A stretch of 64,000 nt of DNA from Halopseudomonas xinjiangensis (GTDB lineage: Bacteria > Pseudomonadota > Gammaproteobacteria > Pseudomonadales > Pseudomonadaceae). Positions within the stretch are counted from its first letter, which is position 1. Every line of letters starts with the position of its first letter. Below, piece by piece: positions 31,420 to 41,464 of the stretch. The stretch lies in contig DRFO01000035.1 of NCBI GenBank assembly GCA_011050525.1, forward strand, positions 1 to 64,000, read 5' to 3'. Under the pieces are notes generated by a model. That model did not search any database. It saw only the letters and a list, made by a program, of their open reading frames with translations, and had not been told where the DNA came from. A program made the position numbers and the translations under genes.

Positions 31420-32571
31420 TTATAGCGTTTCTGCCGTACCCAGGATCATGCTGGCCTGACTCGACAGCGTGCCGCCATTAGCATGCGCCAGCGCCAGCCG
31501 TGCGCCAGCGACCTGACGGTCGCCCCCTTGATTTCTCAGCTGTACGCATGACTCGGCGATGGTGAACAGGCCATACATCCCTGGATGGCAGCAAGACAGC
31601 CCGCCGCCATTGGTATTCACCGGCAAGCCGCCACCGGGCCCGATATTGCCGCCAGAAACAAAGGCACCACCTTCACCTTTTTCGCAGAAACCGAGGTCTT
31701 CGAGAAACAGAATGGTGTTAATGGTGAAGGCATCATAAAGCTGCACCACGTCAATATCCTTCGGGCTCACTCCGGCCAGATCATAGGCCCGCTGACCTGA
31801 CTCCCTCGCAGCCGTTACCGTCAGGTCCCCGGCCTGGTCAACCCCCGAATACCAGGTGGCCGCCGCCGCACCGAGCACGTACACCGGATCCCTGACCAGA
31901 TCAGCGGCCCGGTCAGCACGGGTTAGCACAATCGCCGCAGCACCATCGGTGACCAGGCAGCAATCGCTTACGCTGAGCGGATCGGAGACCATGCGCGACC
32001 TCAGGCAGTCCTCGATGGTCAGATCGTCACGCTTGAACGCATCCGGATTGAGCTTGGCCCAATTACGGGCCGCTACCGCCACCTCCGCCAGATGTTCGCG
32101 TGTGGTGCCGTACTGATACATGTGTCGTGCTGCGGCCAGGGCATAGGAGGAAAGCGGTGTCAGCGGTCGGTAGGGCCGTTCATAGGGCGAAGGCAAACGC
32201 ATCGACATCAGGCCGCCGGAAGCGGTTCTCTGATTGCTGCCATACATGATCAAGGCCGTATCGCAATAACCGGCCTCGAGCATCAGGGTTGCGGTAATGA
32301 CGTGGGAGTGAAAAGCGGAGCCGCCGGTGCGGTTGTTTTCGGTAAATCGCGGCTGGATACCGAGGTACTCCGCAGCACTGAGTCCCGACAGGGCATCGTC
32401 AGGTGTACACACAAATAGCGCATCAACGTCGGCCAGCTTCAGATTGGCGTCAGCCAGCGCCAGCACCGCCGCCTGCCCGGCCAGATCCAGTGATCGCATA
32501 CCGGGAGATGCACCCATGCCGTAGGTTGCCGCTCCGACTACCGCCGCTTTGCCACGTGGAAAACGTTCCAT
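31420..32571 (-). CDS. Thiolase-superfamily / SCP2-thiolase-like protein (lipid-transfer type)
   Basis: AAVVGAATYGMGASPGM, DVVQLYDAFTINTILFLEDLGFCEKGEGGAFV, LPVNTNGGGLSCCHPGMYG. Confidence 0.88.
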   Translation of the reverse strand: MERFPRGKAAVVGAATYGMGASPGMRSLDLAGQAAVLALADANLKLADVDALFVCTPDDALSGLSAAEYLGIQPRFTENNRTGGSAFHSHVITATLMLEAGYCDTALIMYGSNQRTASGGLMSMRLPSPYERPYRPLTPLSSYALAAARHMYQYGTTREHLAEVAVAARNWAKLNPDAFKRDDLTIEDCLRSRMVSDPLSVSDCCLVTDGAAAIVLTRADRAADLVRDPVYVLGAAAATWYSGVDQAGDLTVTAARESGQRAYDLAGVSPKDIDVVQLYDAFTINTILFLEDLGFCEKGEGGAFVSGGNIGPGGGLPVNTNGGGLSCCHPGMYGLFTIAESCVQLRNQGGDRQVAGARLALAHANGGTLSSQASMILGTAETL

Positions 32572-32645
32572 AGTCCTACTCCAGCGTTAGGTACTCGTCA
32601 GTTCGCCAGGCGCTCCGGTGAGCTACTGGACTTCGAAGCAAAAAC

Positions 32646-32663
32646 TAACATACTATCAGCTTC
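32646..32663. promoter_or_regulatory. Operator-like motif CTAACATACTATCAGCTT
   Basis: CTAAC-N6-TCAGCT between divergent genes. Confidence 0.6.
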
Positions 32664-32751
32664 ATGGTAACCCACCGGGTGATCTTTATCAGCGACCGCC
32701 AAACCCCTTCGAGGCGCGGCCGCGTCATTGCCGACTGTTTAAGGAAGCCCC

Positions 32752-33642
32752 ATGCCGACGTACCCAGACACCCTGCAAGGGAATGCAGCACCAGAATTGC
32801 CAGACTGGTTCAGCCGGGCCATGGACGAGCCAGGACAATCACGATTTTTCGACACCGACGAGAATCGTCTGCACTACCTCGGCTGGAACCTCGAGGACGA
32901 GCACAAACCCATCCTGCTGTTTATCCACGGCTTCCGCGGGCATGCCCACTGGTGGGACTTTATCGCACCATCTTTCGTCAGCCAGTTCCGGGTGGTGGCT
33001 CTGGACCTTTCAGGCATGGGCGATAGCGGGCACCGTGAGGTCTATGATGCCGTCGCTCCCGCCCGGGATATTCTGGCGCTGATCAAGCATCTTGGGAGCA
33101 CCCCGGTTATTGCCGTCGGCCATAGCTACGGCGGCTCAAGACTGCTGCGCGCCTGCTCCGAAAGACCGGAGCTGTTTCAACGCCTGATCATCATCGACAG
33201 CTTCGTGCTTTTTGAAGGCGAACCCTTCCCACCCGAGCCAGCGACAATCCGTGGCAATCGCGTGTATCCCGACCTGTCGACGGGCACGCAACGGTTCCGC
33301 CTGATGCCAGATCAGCCCATCACCCATGACTACCTGCTCGAGCATGTTGCCAGACATTCGCTGCGGCCCTGCCATGGCGGCTATCGCTGGAAGTTCGATC
33401 CGACTCTTCCGGTTGGGGGTACGCGGGAGGCTGATGGCGAAAGCCTGCTGCGCAGCATTCGCTGCCGAGTCGATTACGTCAGGGCCGAGAATAGCGTGGT
33501 AGCCAGTCAGGAGAGGGCGACGCGGATTGTCGCCTATCTGGCCGATGGGCATGGGCCAATCGTTGTTCCGGAAGGCCACCACCATTTGATGTTCGACCAG
33601 CCACTGACACTCATCAGCGTGCTCAGAGCCCTGCTGGCCTGA
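32752..33642 (+). CDS. Alpha/beta hydrolase
   Basis: ILLFIHGFRGHAHWWDFIAPSFVSQFRVVALDLSGMGDSGHRE, AVGHSYGGSRLL; clear paralogue of the 25143..26051 protein. Confidence 0.9.
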   Translation: MPTYPDTLQGNAAPELPDWFSRAMDEPGQSRFFDTDENRLHYLGWNLEDEHKPILLFIHGFRGHAHWWDFIAPSFVSQFRVVALDLSGMGDSGHREVYDAVAPARDILALIKHLGSTPVIAVGHSYGGSRLLRACSERPELFQRLIIIDSFVLFEGEPFPPEPATIRGNRVYPDLSTGTQRFRLMPDQPITHDYLLEHVARHSLRPCHGGYRWKFDPTLPVGGTREADGESLLRSIRCRVDYVRAENSVVASQERATRIVAYLADGHGPIVVPEGHHHLMFDQPLTLISVLRALLA

Positions 33643-33673
33643 GCCTCCGACAACCCCTTGACGAGATCCGGGA

Positions 33674-34531
33674 ATGATTGATTACCAAGCGCTTCTGAAC
33701 CTGCAGATTCCAGACACCCTGCACAGCTATACCAACAAGGACTGCCTTCTTTACGCTTTGAGCCTCGGCTATGGCGACACTCCTCTGGCAGACAGCCAGT
33801 TGCGGTTCGTATTTGAGAAGGGTCTGCGCGCCGTACCCAGCATGGGCGTGATTCTCGCGCACCCCGGCTACTGGCCGCGCACCATGGACACCGGTCTGGA
33901 CTGGGTGAGAATCGTGCACGCTGAACAGGGCCTGACCCTGCACAAACCGTTGCCCGCCCAAGCCAGCGTGATTGGCAAATCGCGCATTGTGGATATCGTC
34001 GACAAGGGCGCGGATAAAGGCGCGCTGATCACCTATGAAAGACGCATCCTGGAACTCGACAGCTGCGAGCCGCTATGCACCATCACCCAGACCATGATCG
34101 CGCGCGGCGATGGCGGCTTTGGTGGCCCACAGAAAGCCAGTGCCAAGCCCCCTTCTCCGCCCGACCGCGCCCCTGATCACGTCGTCGACCTGACAACGCC
34201 CGCGGACATGGCGCTGCTCTACCGCCTTAATGGTGACTGGAATCCACTGCACGCCGATCCCGACGTCGCTCGCCAGGCGGGATTCGACAGGCCCATTCTG
34301 CATGGCCTGGCAACCTGGGGCGTGGCCGTGCGCGCGATCATGCAGGCGGTCTGTGATTATGACAATACCCGGATCGCCTCCATCTTCGGGCGCTTCACTG
34401 CACCGGCTTATCCCGGTGAAACCTTTCGCGTGAACATATGGACCCAGGGCAACGAGGTGTTTTTCAGAGTCGCTGCGCTGGAACGCGAGGTAATCGTCAT
34501 CAATAACGGCAGGGTTGAACTCACAGGCTGA
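33674..34531 (+). CDS. MaoC-like (R)-hydratase, double hotdog
   Basis: YALSLGYGDTPLADSQLRFVFEKGLRAVPSMGVIL, YRLNGDWNPLHADPDVARQAGFDRPILHGLATWGVAVRAI. Confidence 0.92.
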   Translation: MIDYQALLNLQIPDTLHSYTNKDCLLYALSLGYGDTPLADSQLRFVFEKGLRAVPSMGVILAHPGYWPRTMDTGLDWVRIVHAEQGLTLHKPLPAQASVIGKSRIVDIVDKGADKGALITYERRILELDSCEPLCTITQTMIARGDGGFGGPQKASAKPPSPPDRAPDHVVDLTTPADMALLYRLNGDWNPLHADPDVARQAGFDRPILHGLATWGVAVRAIMQAVCDYDNTRIASIFGRFTAPAYPGETFRVNIWTQGNEVFFRVAALEREVIVINNGRVELTG

Positions 34532-34580
34532 GCGACCCCATTCAAGGACGAAGTGAGTTGTGTCACTGGTAAAATGACTG

Positions 34581-34610
34581 GCTAATCAGGCAGATGGCTG
34601 CCTGATTAGC
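34581..34610. terminator. Bidirectional terminator-like hairpin
   Basis: Perfect 13-bp stem GCTAATCAGGCAG-ATGG-CTGCCTGATTAGC between convergent genes. Confidence 0.65.
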
Positions 34611-34615
34611 GCAGG

Positions 34616-35797
34616 TCACTGCCCACTGGACAGCAGAACCGCACCCGCCAGAGGTCCGCCGCCGTTGGCGGCTACCGCCAGCTTCGGGTTACCAGGTACC
34701 TGGCGGGCGCCGCCTTCTCCTCGCAATTGAACAACCGCTTCATGCACGTGGCCAAGGCCGTGCAAACGTCCCGCTGACAACTGACCGCCATGGGTAGACA
34801 GTGGTAACTCACCGTCCAGCGCAATCCGCTGCCCGCCTTCAACGAAGCTGGCCGCCTCGCCACGACCGCAGAAACCCAGCCCTTCCAGCCATAGCAGGCT
34901 AAGAAAACTGAAGCCATCATACAGCTCGGCCAGGTCGACATCCGCCGGCTTGTAGTCGGTCCTGCTCCATAACCGCTTGCCCGCCGATTCGGCAATGTAG
35001 CGTGTCATGTCCGGCATTTGATCCCAGCTATCACGGCCAGTTAGCGGTCCGCAGACGGATTCGACGTGCACCGGTCTGGATTTCAGATCGGGAACAGTAT
35101 CTTTATGTGACACGATGATTACCGTCGAGCCATCCACTGGCACATCGCAGTCATACAGGCAAAGGGGCGTGGAAATCATGCGCGAATCGAGATATTGCTC
35201 CATAGTCAGCGGCTCGCGATAGATGGCATTCGGGTTGAGACCTGCATTGCGCCGCGCGTTAATGGCTACCGCCCCAAGCTGTTCGCGGGTTGCACCAAAC
35301 TCGTGGAAATAGCGGCTCGCAACCATGCCTATCCAGTTGGCCGGCGCTGCCGCCTGGAAAGGCACCTGGAACTCGCCAAAACCCGATATGCGTCCTTGGT
35401 TGCCTATATTGCTGGAGCGTACTCCCAGCGCCAGGGCGGTTGACTCGACCATGGTGCGGTAGCAAATCACGTGCCGCGCCTGGCCCGACGCTACGGCCAT
35501 GCAGGCGTTGATCAGGGCCCCCATCTGGGTCGCCTCGTTACCGGCGCAATACCAGTTGAGCTCGAGCGCCAGCGATTCCTTGACCTGGCTGATAGACACT
35601 GGCGAAAAAGCCGGCATGTCAGCACGGTAGCCGGGCCAACTGGCCACACCGTCTATCTCGCTACGATCCAGCCCAGCGTCGTCAAGCGCCGCCAATATCG
35701 CCTCAAGTGTGAGGTCCAGCCCGCCTCGGCCAAGGCGTCGCCCAACCTGGGACTGCCCAACTCCGGAAATAACCGCGTCCCGCTCGCCAACTACCAT
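34616..35797 (-). CDS. Thiolase-superfamily / SCP2-thiolase-like protein
   Basis: AVISGVGQSQVGRRLGRGGLDLTLEAILAALDDAGL, DLAELYDGFSFLSLLWLEGLGFCGRGEAASFV, LPLSTHGGQLSAGRLHGLGHVHEAVVQLRGEGG. Confidence 0.9.
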   Translation of the reverse strand: MVVGERDAVISGVGQSQVGRRLGRGGLDLTLEAILAALDDAGLDRSEIDGVASWPGYRADMPAFSPVSISQVKESLALELNWYCAGNEATQMGALINACMAVASGQARHVICYRTMVESTALALGVRSSNIGNQGRISGFGEFQVPFQAAAPANWIGMVASRYFHEFGATREQLGAVAINARRNAGLNPNAIYREPLTMEQYLDSRMISTPLCLYDCDVPVDGSTVIIVSHKDTVPDLKSRPVHVESVCGPLTGRDSWDQMPDMTRYIAESAGKRLWSRTDYKPADVDLAELYDGFSFLSLLWLEGLGFCGRGEAASFVEGGQRIALDGELPLSTHGGQLSAGRLHGLGHVHEAVVQLRGEGGARQVPGNPKLAVAANGGGPLAGAVLLSSGQ

Positions 35798-35827
35798 GCA
35801 TACACCTCGTGATGTCCTGTTAACTTA

Positions 35828-35968
35828 GGGATCCTCTGCAAAACTACTGCGCTCGGCCATGCTGCGTTGAAATCTCGCAAAAAATGCTCATTTACGACGA
35901 GTAAACTCCGCTTTTTCGCTCAATTTCGCCTTGCCTGGCCTTCGCTCGCTACGTTTTTCAGAGATTCC
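35828..35968 (-). repeat. 141-bp MITE-like element, copy 2 (inverted relative to copy 1)
   Basis: The reverse complement GGAATCTCTGAAAAACGTAGCGAGCGAAGGCCAGGCAAGGCGAAATTGAGCG... aligns along its length with 30363-30503; same 141-bp length. Confidence 0.85.
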
Positions 35969-36199
35969 TAGTCCTCACAAAAGATCGGCACTACCCGCCT
36001 GTGCATTATCCTGCCCAGAAAAGGTTGGGAAAGCAGAGCTCGGTATTGACCTGTTTGTCACAGTGCGGCAGACTTCAATAAATGTCAATCAGTCAGTTTT
36101 TAGCTTTTAAAAAGCAAACTGTACATTCATAATGAAAGCTGGATCGCTGCGTGATGGAATGGTTTTCAGCAAACAAAAACAACACCGAGGATACAACAC

Positions 36200-37831
36200 A
36201 TGAGCAAGAGTGACATCCAGTGGAGTACCGGCGAGGAGGACACGATCAATGCTGTCCTGCGCCGGGCTGTCGCCCAGCATGGCGATAAACAGTACATGGA
36301 CTTCCTGGGAGCGACCTGCAGCTACCAGGACATGGATACCGCTGCCTGCCGCCTGGCCAATGGCTTGAGCCAACTCGGCATCAGTAAGGGTCAGACCGTT
36401 GTCACTCTTCTTGATAACTCGGCAGATGCCGTCTTCCTATGGCTTGCCATCAACAAGCTCGGTGCCATCAGCGTTCCGGTCAACACCGCACTCAAGGGTG
36501 ATTTCCTCCGTCATCAGGTGTCCGATGCCGATGCGACCATCATCATTGCGGAAAGTGATTATGCCGAGCGGGTTACCGCCATTGCCGACAAGCTACCCAA
36601 ACTTCAAACCCTGGTGTATCGCAATGAGCGCCCGGCCGTGGAGCTGCACGGAGAGCAGCGCATGCTGCCCTGGAGCGAAATTCTCAGCAGCGACTCGTCC
36701 GACCAGGACGTAGACGTGGCACCGTCAGATCTGGCGATGCTGATTTACACCGGCGGTACTACAGGCCCGTCAAAGGGCTGCATGATCAGTCATAATTATG
36801 CATGCAGCCTTGCCCGTCAGATGCTGATCATTACCAACCGCAATGAAGACACCATCACCTGGACCTCCCTGCCGCTCTTTCACTTCAACGCAGTAGCCAC
36901 CACATGCCTTGCCAACATGATGGTCGGCGCCCAGGTAGCGATCTATCCACGGTTCTCGGTCTCCAATTTCTGGCCTGAAATCGAACGCACCGGTGCCAAC
37001 GAAACCCAGTTACTGGCATCCATGATGCCGATGCTGGCCAGCGCACCGGACAATGACGCCATGAAGCGCTGTTATGGGCAGCTCAAGGCAGTATGGGGCG
37101 CACCTTTCCCCGAGTCAGTGCAAGAGGCCTGGAAAACGCGCTTTGGCGCTGAGCATACCGTCTGCGGCGGTTTCGGACTGAGCGAATGCTCTCTGCCCAG
37201 TATTCTGCCCTTTGGCACCTTACAGAAGCCCGGCAGTTCAGGCCTGCGCAACACCGAATTCTTTGATGTGCGTATCGTTGACGACAACGATAAGGAGTTG
37301 CCTGCCAATACGCCCGGCGAGATCATCATCCGACCGCGCAAGCCGCATGTGATGTTCGAGGGCTACTGGCGCCGCCCCGAAGATACGCTCAAGGTCATGC
37401 GCAACATGTGGTTCCACACCGGTGATATTGGTAAGTTTGACGAGGACGACTATTTCTACTTTGTCGACCGTAAAAAGGATTACCTGCGCCGTCGCGGCGA
37501 GAACATATCCAGTTTCGAAGTTGAACACGCCTTTCTACAGCATGATGCGGTGGATGAAGTAGCCGCCCATGCGGTGTTGTCCGATCTCGGCGAAGACGAG
37601 CTGAAAGTAACCATAACGCTGAAGGAAGGAATGCAGATCGGTGAAGAGGCGTTATGCCGTTGGTCAGCAGACCATATGCCCTACTACGCCGTTCCCCGTT
37701 ACATCGAGTTCCGCAGCGCCCTGCCGAAAAGCCCACTCGGCCGGGTTTACAAATTCGAGCTGCGTGACGACGGCGTGACCCTGAGTACCTGGGACCGTGA
37801 AAAGGCTGGCTTCACACTAGCCAAGCGCTGA
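36200..37831 (+). CDS. AMP-dependent acyl-CoA synthetase
   Basis: LIYTGGTTGPSKGCMISHNYACSLARQM, MWFHTGDIGKFDEDDYFYFVDRKKDYLRRRGENISSFEVEHAFLQ. Confidence 0.93.
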   Translation: MSKSDIQWSTGEEDTINAVLRRAVAQHGDKQYMDFLGATCSYQDMDTAACRLANGLSQLGISKGQTVVTLLDNSADAVFLWLAINKLGAISVPVNTALKGDFLRHQVSDADATIIIAESDYAERVTAIADKLPKLQTLVYRNERPAVELHGEQRMLPWSEILSSDSSDQDVDVAPSDLAMLIYTGGTTGPSKGCMISHNYACSLARQMLIITNRNEDTITWTSLPLFHFNAVATTCLANMMVGAQVAIYPRFSVSNFWPEIERTGANETQLLASMMPMLASAPDNDAMKRCYGQLKAVWGAPFPESVQEAWKTRFGAEHTVCGGFGLSECSLPSILPFGTLQKPGSSGLRNTEFFDVRIVDDNDKELPANTPGEIIIRPRKPHVMFEGYWRRPEDTLKVMRNMWFHTGDIGKFDEDDYFYFVDRKKDYLRRRGENISSFEVEHAFLQHDAVDEVAAHAVLSDLGEDELKVTITLKEGMQIGEEALCRWSADHMPYYAVPRYIEFRSALPKSPLGRVYKFELRDDGVTLSTWDREKAGFTLAKR

Positions 37832-37841
37832 GGATCAGGGC

Positions 37842-38705
37842 ATGTCTACCAATGGCTCGGTACTGCGTTACTTTGAAGGTAGCTCCGGCAATCGTCTGGC
37901 GGCAGATCAGGAAGGCCCGGCTGATGGCCAGCCGGTCCTGCTGCTGCACGGCGGCGGCCAGACCCGGCATTCGTGGGCCAGAGCGAGGCAGGCACTGGCC
38001 AGGGCCGGATATCTGGCCATTGCCGTGGATGCGCGCGGGCATGGGGAGTCCGATTGGATTGAGAACGGCAATTACCGTCTGGACTCCCAGGTGGGTGATC
38101 TGAAATCGATCATCGCCACGCTGGACAACAGGCCAGCCCTGGTAGGCGCCTCAATGGGCGGCGTTAACTCCCTCATTGCCTGCGGCGCACAACCTGACAT
38201 CGCCTCCTTGCTGATTATGGTCGATGTAACCCCCCGCCTTGAAGCACAAGGCATAGAACGCATCAAGGATTTCATGCTGGGCAATCCCGACGGATTCGCT
38301 TCCCTTGACGAGGCAGCTGAAGCCGTCGCGACTTACAATTCCACTCACTCCCGCGCAGGCAGCAGGGACGGGCTGCGCAAGAACTTGCGCCTGGGCGAAG
38401 ACGGGCGCTGGCGCTGGCATTGGGATCCGCAGTTCATGCTGGGCGACTTCCGCACGACGGTCCAGGAAATCAGTCAGCGAATGTTTGATGCGGCGGAAAA
38501 CGTTGCTGTCCCCACGTTGCTGATCCGCGGTCAGCAAAGTGACGTCGTAAGCCCCGAGGGCGTGGCCGAAATGCGCAAACTAATGCCAAAGATGGAATTT
38601 ACCGACGTTCAGGGAGCCGGTCATATGGTCGCTGGAGACCGCAACGATGTGTTTAATGGCGCCATGCTGGATTTCATGAAGCGTCACCTACCTGCTCTCG
38701 CCTAG
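37842..38705 (+). CDS. Alpha/beta hydrolase
   Basis: PVLLLHGGGQTRHSWARARQALARAGYLAIAVDARGHGESDW, VGASMGGVNSLIA, GAGHMVAGDRNDVFN. Confidence 0.9.
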   Translation: MSTNGSVLRYFEGSSGNRLAADQEGPADGQPVLLLHGGGQTRHSWARARQALARAGYLAIAVDARGHGESDWIENGNYRLDSQVGDLKSIIATLDNRPALVGASMGGVNSLIACGAQPDIASLLIMVDVTPRLEAQGIERIKDFMLGNPDGFASLDEAAEAVATYNSTHSRAGSRDGLRKNLRLGEDGRWRWHWDPQFMLGDFRTTVQEISQRMFDAAENVAVPTLLIRGQQSDVVSPEGVAEMRKLMPKMEFTDVQGAGHMVAGDRNDVFNGAMLDFMKRHLPALA

Positions 38706-38752
38706 CGTCTCTCTGCCAAACCGAAGTGATCAACTGGCGCAAGCAGAACCCG

Positions 38753-39562
38753 CTAGTAAAGCGAAGGTGAAATGCCGCCGTCCACGTGCATATTGGTGCC
38801 GTTGATAAAGTCGGACCGGGGACTTGCCAACATCGCCACCGCATAGGCGATGTCCTCAACCTCCCCCACCTTGGCGACGGTCTGACCGGCACCCTTGAGA
38901 ACGTATGCCTCAGCTCTGGCGAGATCGTTGTCCCAGCCACGCTTGGTGGCGAAATTGGCCAGAAAGGTATTCAGCCCTGCGGTTCGGATCATGCCAGGGG
39001 AAATGGCATTGCTGGTGACCCCCGTTCCGCTCAGCGCCTTGGACAGGCTCAGCGACATGTTCAGCATGGCCGCTTTGGCTGCCGCATAGTCAGGCTGGGC
39101 CGACGTAGGGGTAATCGCCGCAGCGGTGCTGATATTGATCACCCGGCCCCAGCCCCGCTCCCGCATGGCCGGCACCAGAGCCTGAACCAGGCACATGGCG
39201 GCCAACACATTTGCCTGATAGGTCTCCAGCCAGGTGTCGGTGCCGGTGAAGAACCACCCCGGATCGGCAGTCTCGGGGCTACCACCAGCGTTGTTGACCA
39301 GGATATCGATGCCACCAGAAACCTCCAGTACAGTTTCCGCAACCTGGTCAACCCCAGCCCGGTTTGCAAGGTCACCGCAGACCACTGCGCAACGGCCCCC
39401 CTGCTGACGTATTTTCGCAGCCACGCCCTGGGCACGTTCGATGTTACGTCCATGTACCACCACCATCGCGCCTTCCGCTGCCAGCATACTGGCAATACCC
39501 ACACCGATTCCGGCGCTACTTCCGGTGACCAGCGCGGTCTTGCCTTCCAGTCGCAATTCCAT
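38753..39562 (-). CDS. SDR-family oxidoreductase
   Basis: TALVTGSSAGIGVGIASML, LVNNAGGSPET, PDYAAAKAAMLNMSLSLSKALSG. Confidence 0.92.
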   Translation of the reverse strand: MELRLEGKTALVTGSSAGIGVGIASMLAAEGAMVVVHGRNIERAQGVAAKIRQQGGRCAVVCGDLANRAGVDQVAETVLEVSGGIDILVNNAGGSPETADPGWFFTGTDTWLETYQANVLAAMCLVQALVPAMRERGWGRVINISTAAAITPTSAQPDYAAAKAAMLNMSLSLSKALSGTGVTSNAISPGMIRTAGLNTFLANFATKRGWDNDLARAEAYVLKGAGQTVAKVGEVEDIAYAVAMLASPRSDFINGTNMHVDGGISPSLY

Positions 39563-39580
39563 ATCAAAGCTCCCGCCTGA

Positions 39581-40045
39581 TTATGCCCTCACCGGCTGCT
39601 GGTCCAGCGAGTGCAAGGGTCTCACGTACTTGAACGTTCCCGAGGCCGTCGCCAGCAACTCGCCCGCTTCGTTGCGGATCTCGCCATCGCAAAAGGCCAG
39701 GCTTCTGGTGGAGGCCCGCACGATACCTGTGGCGCGCAGAAGATCTCCCTCCTTGCCACCCGGTTTCATGAAGTTGCATTTCAGTTCTACCGTCACACAA
39801 TGGCGCCCATCCCTTGACGTACTGCAGGCCATTACGACGTCCAGCAGCATCATTATCAGGCCGCCGTGGGCACTCTGGCCTCCATTCATATGGCAGGCTT
39901 CGAGCCGCAGATCAATGCCAGCGCCCTGCTCGTCGAAGCTGGGCACCCCATAGACCTTCAGGTGATCCATCAGCGGGTCGAGACCTTCGTCCGGCTTGAG
40001 ACTGGCAAGAAAGGCAGGCCGCTCTGGGCTGTTCGATTTGTTCAT
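39581..40045 (-). CDS. PaaI-type hotdog thioesterase
   Basis: CHMNGGQSAHGGLIMMLLDVVMACSTSRDG, VTVELKCNFMKPGGKEGDLLRATGIVRASTRSLAFCDGEI. Confidence 0.88.
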   Translation of the reverse strand: MNKSNSPERPAFLASLKPDEGLDPLMDHLKVYGVPSFDEQGAGIDLRLEACHMNGGQSAHGGLIMMLLDVVMACSTSRDGRHCVTVELKCNFMKPGGKEGDLLRATGIVRASTRSLAFCDGEIRNEAGELLATASGTFKYVRPLHSLDQQPVRA

Positions 40046-40050
40046 TACCG

Positions 40051-41382
40051 TTATCCTGCTACCGAGGCGTTGTCGATACTGTTGGCCGCCTGGTCGAGCA
40101 CGTCCACTGCCGGTGGCACTGGCGAGAAGTTGGGGTAACGTCCCATGGTCAGCAGCAAACAGGCGCTGACGGCGAAGCTGATGGTGCAGAAGATCAGCAT
40201 GGAGGCGTAGGACCCGCTGGTGTCATACATCACGGCGAAGAGTATCGGCGCCAGCGTACTGCCAATACTGATGAACCCCATATGCAACGCGAACACGCGA
40301 CTGTAATCACGCATGCCGAAATAACGCGCCATCATGAATGCGGCAATGTCCATTTCTGCACCAGCGCCGACACCAATCAGCATGGCGGCCAGCATCAGCG
40401 AGGGTATATGGGTTTCGACCGAGAAAAAGATGACGCAGCCGATTGCTGGCAGGAACATCACCAGAAAAGCCACGCCCGGAGCCCATAGACGATCAATCAG
40501 ATAGCCAACCAGCACGCGCCCGATAACCAACGAGATACCATACACACTGAAGGTGGCAGCGGCCTCAGCGGCGCTAAGTCCATTGTCGCGCATCATCGGC
40601 ACAGCGTTGGTCAGCATGCCGATCATGGCAATGACGAAAAAAACCAACGCGAAATTGCACAGCCAGAATTTTCTCGAACGAAATACCTCAGGCAGGACCA
40701 TGCCCGGAAGCGCCTTTGCCTTTGCCGCATCTGAGTCCAACGTACGCGAATGCCCGACCGGGCCGGATGAAGTCAGCCAGAATAGAGACATCGGAAATGT
40801 CAGCGCCAGGGGTAGGATAGCCAACACCCAGAAGCCGGCTCGCCAGCCCCACAACTCCATGGCCCAGGTCAGCAGTGGCGGCATTACCAGGCCTGACAAG
40901 CCTGTACCGCAGAGAATAATAGCCAGCGCCAAGCCGCGGTTTTTATCGAACCAGAGATTGACGAAATGAGTCCAGGTGACCTGCAGTGTTCCCAGTCCGG
41001 CAAAGGCCAGCATCGCATAACCCGCGTAAAGCTGGATAATCGACCCGGTATTCAGCGTCATCACCACATAACCTATCGGCAGGGTAATCAGCGACACCAG
41101 AGCGACGGGGCGCAATCCGTAACGCTTGTTCAGCCAGCCAGTGAACTGGATGGCTATGACTGAACTGGCAAACAGAAATGCAATGGATGACTGAACTTCC
41201 CCCCGGGACCAGCCAAAGGCTTCTTGCATGGGTACCACCATGGTGCCGAAGGCATACAGGGGAGCCACGCTGACCGAGGTGCCTATGCCAATCAGGGCGA
41301 GCACGAGTACCCGCCAGCCCTGCTGAAACTCTGCCAGATCAATGGCCAAGGAGATTTTGGCCTTGACAGCTATTTTGGACAT
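40051..41382 (-). CDS. MFS transporter
   Basis: 12-TM pattern; LYAFGTMVVPMQEAFGWSRGEVQSSIAFLFASS, RYFGMRDYSRVFALHMGFISIGSTLAPILFAVMYDTSG. Confidence 0.9.
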   Translation of the reverse strand: MSKIAVKAKISLAIDLAEFQQGWRVLVLALIGIGTSVSVAPLYAFGTMVVPMQEAFGWSRGEVQSSIAFLFASSVIAIQFTGWLNKRYGLRPVALVSLITLPIGYVVMTLNTGSIIQLYAGYAMLAFAGLGTLQVTWTHFVNLWFDKNRGLALAIILCGTGLSGLVMPPLLTWAMELWGWRAGFWVLAILPLALTFPMSLFWLTSSGPVGHSRTLDSDAAKAKALPGMVLPEVFRSRKFWLCNFALVFFVIAMIGMLTNAVPMMRDNGLSAAEAAATFSVYGISLVIGRVLVGYLIDRLWAPGVAFLVMFLPAIGCVIFFSVETHIPSLMLAAMLIGVGAGAEMDIAAFMMARYFGMRDYSRVFALHMGFISIGSTLAPILFAVMYDTSGSYASMLIFCTISFAVSACLLLTMGRYPNFSPVPPAVDVLDQAANSIDNASVAG

Positions 41383-41445
41383 AACATTACCCCGTCATTT
41401 TTATTTCTACTTAGATGTATTTTTAACCTTTCGCCAAACAAATAA

Positions 41446-41464
41446 CAAACGTTATGTCAGCTAT
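41446..41464. promoter_or_regulatory. Operator-like motif CAAACGTTATGTCAGCTAT
   Basis: Near-match CAAAC-N6-TCAGCT, in the divergent MFS/crotonase intergenic region. Confidence 0.5.

Noticed and set aside
36082-36098. ATGTC-AATCAG-TCAGTT upstream of the 36200 acyl-CoA synthetase as another copy of the shared motif
   Set aside because: Only the right half-site resembles the motif; the left half does not fit, so it was not counted.
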